Shown: positions 6,531 to 7,336 of the stretch, piece after piece | Layout: every line of letters starts with the position of its first letter | Position numbering within the stretch: position 1 is the stretch's first letter | NCBI GenBank assembly: GCA_046542305.1 | Contig: JBKHBQ010000196.1 | Span: 1 to 7,336, forward strand | DNA: 7,336 bases | From: JBKHBQ01 sp046542305 | Lineage (GTDB): Bacteria; Bacteroidota; Bacteroidia; Bacteroidales; 4484-276 | Direction of reading: 5' to 3' | Program-made: the position numbers and the translations under genes | The notes under the pieces: generated by a model | What the model was told of the DNA's origin: nothing | Databases searched by the model: none | Seen by the model: the letters and a program-made list of their open reading frames with translations, nothing else

Positions 6531-6833
6531 GGCTTTTAATTTAGAACGAATTTTAATTGCAAAGCTACATAATCTACCCCCTCCCCTGCTTTGCGCTGCT
6601 ATTAAAAATTGTTAAGCACAAGGAGCATGACACCGTGTTTCCTTCTTTTGATTTCTGCTTTTTACAAAATTGCAATACAATTGGTTGAGAATATTATCAC
6701 AACCTCAAAATCCATGATAACAGAACTTTATAAAAAGTATTTAAGTTATTAAAATATGTATAATAAAAATAAACTTTTGCGGTTTAAATGAACATATGCT
6801 CAATATTTTCTAATCAATTTAAAAAAATAGACA
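6531..6833. other. Divergent intergenic region, AT-rich, no gene
   Basis: These 303 bases separate the divergent hmgA and OsmC-family genes. No credible coding frame is seen. The hmgA side (6540-6600) holds the -7 element and a 7-bp inverted repeat (GCAAAGC at 6559-6565, GCTTTGC at 6588-6594). The OsmC side (about 6700-6833) is very A+T-rich. It contains AACTTTTG at 6772-6779, one mismatch from TAnnTTTG and 54 bases before the ATG, and a TATAAT string at 6759-6764; either might serve the plus-strand gene, but neither is convincing. No palindromic TyrR/PhhR-type box was found. Confidence 0.7.
6560..6567 (-). promoter_or_regulatory. Candidate Bacteroidota -7 promoter element for hmgA-hppD
   Basis: The minus strand reads TAGCTTTG here, an exact match to the TAnnTTTG -7 element of the primary sigma factor in Bacteroidota. 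It lies 30 bases before the hmgA ATG, which would leave a 5' leader of roughly 20 bases. No TTTG-type -33 box is present at the usual spacing; that place holds a G-rich tract (minus strand GGGGAGGGGG, 6577-6586). The weak -33 region may point to help from an activator. Confidence 0.5.
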
Positions 6834-7268
6834 ATGGCCATTTCAACAGTAAAAATTACAAGTACAGTTCACGAAGGATTCAAAACCATGATTGATTGTT
6901 CACAACCCTTTGTAATCGATCAACCCAAAGGAGCCGGAGGAAATAACGAAGGCCCCAACCCGCTGGAAGTCTTTTTGAGTTCGCTGGGCGCTTGTATTTG
7001 CGCAATCGGCAGAATCATTTCCAACCAGGAGCGACTGAAGATCAGAAAAATAAAAGTGGATGTGGAAGGCGATATCGACAAGGATTTCCTGATGGGAAAA
7101 ACTGAAGAAGGACGATCCGGCTTTACCGAAATCAGGGCAAAGGTTGACATCGATGCCGACCTGACCCTGGAAGAAAAACAGCAATTGCTTCAGAAAATCC
7201 AGAAACGCTGCCCTATTGCCGACAATATTCTGAAAGTATCTTCGATTAAAGCGCAGGTAAACGAATAG
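6834..7268 (+). CDS. OsmC/Ohr-family protein (YhfA-like), putative thiol peroxidase
   Basis: This 144-residue cytoplasmic protein has the OsmC fold. The N-terminal strand pair is followed by GPNPLEVFLSSLGACICAIGRI (40-61), where C54 matches the peroxidatic cysteine at the start of the central helix and E45 the conserved Glu. RCPIADNIL (125-133) provides the second, resolving cysteine C126. C56 is an additional cysteine two residues after the first. Relatives reduce organic hydroperoxides, but the YhfA-like subgroup recognisable here is poorly characterised, so peroxidase activity is inferred from the two cysteines only. The start at ATG 6834 gives MAISTVKITSTVHEGFKT. The leader is A-rich (AAAAAAATAGACA) without a Shine-Dalgarno sequence. 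The gene stands alone, divergent from the tyrosine block, with a terminator-like hairpin 31 bases after its stop. Confidence 0.9.
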   Translation: MAISTVKITSTVHEGFKTMIDCSQPFVIDQPKGAGGNNEGPNPLEVFLSSLGACICAIGRIISNQERLKIRKIKVDVEGDIDKDFLMGKTEEGRSGFTEIRAKVDIDADLTLEEKQQLLQKIQKRCPIADNILKVSSIKAQVNE

Positions 7269-7299
7269 GTAGTTTTTAAACCTTTAGCTTAATATCAGG

Positions 7300-7331
7300 A
7301 GCGGCTCTGGAATCGGGGCAGCTATTTTTTT
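7300..7331 (+). terminator. Candidate intrinsic terminator after OsmC-family gene
   Basis: AGCGGCTC (7300-7307) can pair with GGGCAGCT (7316-7323) in an 8-position stem with one G-A mismatch and one G-U pair around an 8-base loop. An A and then seven T (7325-7331) follow directly. The position, 31 bases after the TAG, fits termination of the OsmC-family transcript. Confidence 0.6.
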
Positions 7332-7336
7332 ACCGC

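Noticed and set aside
5952..6539. 195-codon plus-strand frame opposite hmgA, and similar long plus-strand frames opposite hppD and the flavin reductase
   Set aside because: All lie antisense to clearly homologous genes and have no family features of their own.
6577..6586. G-quadruplex in the G-rich tract upstream of hmgA
   Set aside because: Only two G runs (four and five G) are present, fewer than the four needed for an intramolecular quadruplex.
6759..6764. TATAAT string as -10 box for the OsmC-family gene
   Set aside because: It occurs in a very AT-rich stretch where it is likely by chance, lacks a -35 partner, and the inferred phylum uses a TAnnTTTG element instead.

Overview
The window looks like a chromosomal segment of a Bacteroidota bacterium. 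The grounds are protein-family resemblance (short-form homogentisate dioxygenase, Bacteroidota-type lycopene beta-cyclase, a long flavin reductase-like protein beside fumarylacetoacetase), A-rich translation starts with almost no Shine-Dalgarno sequence, and a TAnnTTTG-type promoter element upstream of hmgA. This is inferred from memory of families, without any database search.

Layout. Positions 1-762 (+) hold the C-terminal part of an (alpha/alpha)6-barrel glycosidase of the GH63/GH37-like clan, cut by the left window edge. Two bases beyond its stop, converging on it, is the end of a five-gene block that fills 765-6530 on the minus strand. In transcription order the block is hmgA (homogentisate 1,2-dioxygenase), hppD (4-hydroxyphenylpyruvate dioxygenase), fahA (fumarylacetoacetase), a flavin reductase-like split-barrel protein, and crtY (lycopene beta-cyclase). 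A 303-bp AT-rich divergent intergenic region (6531-6833) follows. Then comes a plus-strand OsmC-family protein (6834-7268) with a candidate intrinsic terminator after it (7300-7331).

Function. hppD, hmgA and fahA are three consecutive-pathway enzymes for aerobic tyrosine (and phenylalanine) breakdown: 4-hydroxyphenylpyruvate to homogentisate, to maleylacetoacetate, then, after isomerisation, fumarylacetoacetate to fumarate plus acetoacetate. The metal ligands of all three are visible and intact. No maleylacetoacetate isomerase gene is in the window. A stem-loop in the hppD-fahA gap may divide the block into a strongly expressed hmgA-hppD part and a weaker or separately controlled fahA-flavin reductase-crtY part.

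The main anomaly is that crtY is split across two reading frames. The two halves match consecutive parts of one lycopene cyclase, and the break falls just after a conserved FRTPQQG...RFFYV stretch, next to a run of seven T in the sense strand. It is a recent pseudogene, a sequence error, or, less likely, a slippage-controlled gene. I saw no RNA genes, CRISPR arrays, insertion sequences or prophage features. I do not see an evident undescribed multi-gene system; the rest is mainly a catabolic locus with a few oddities.
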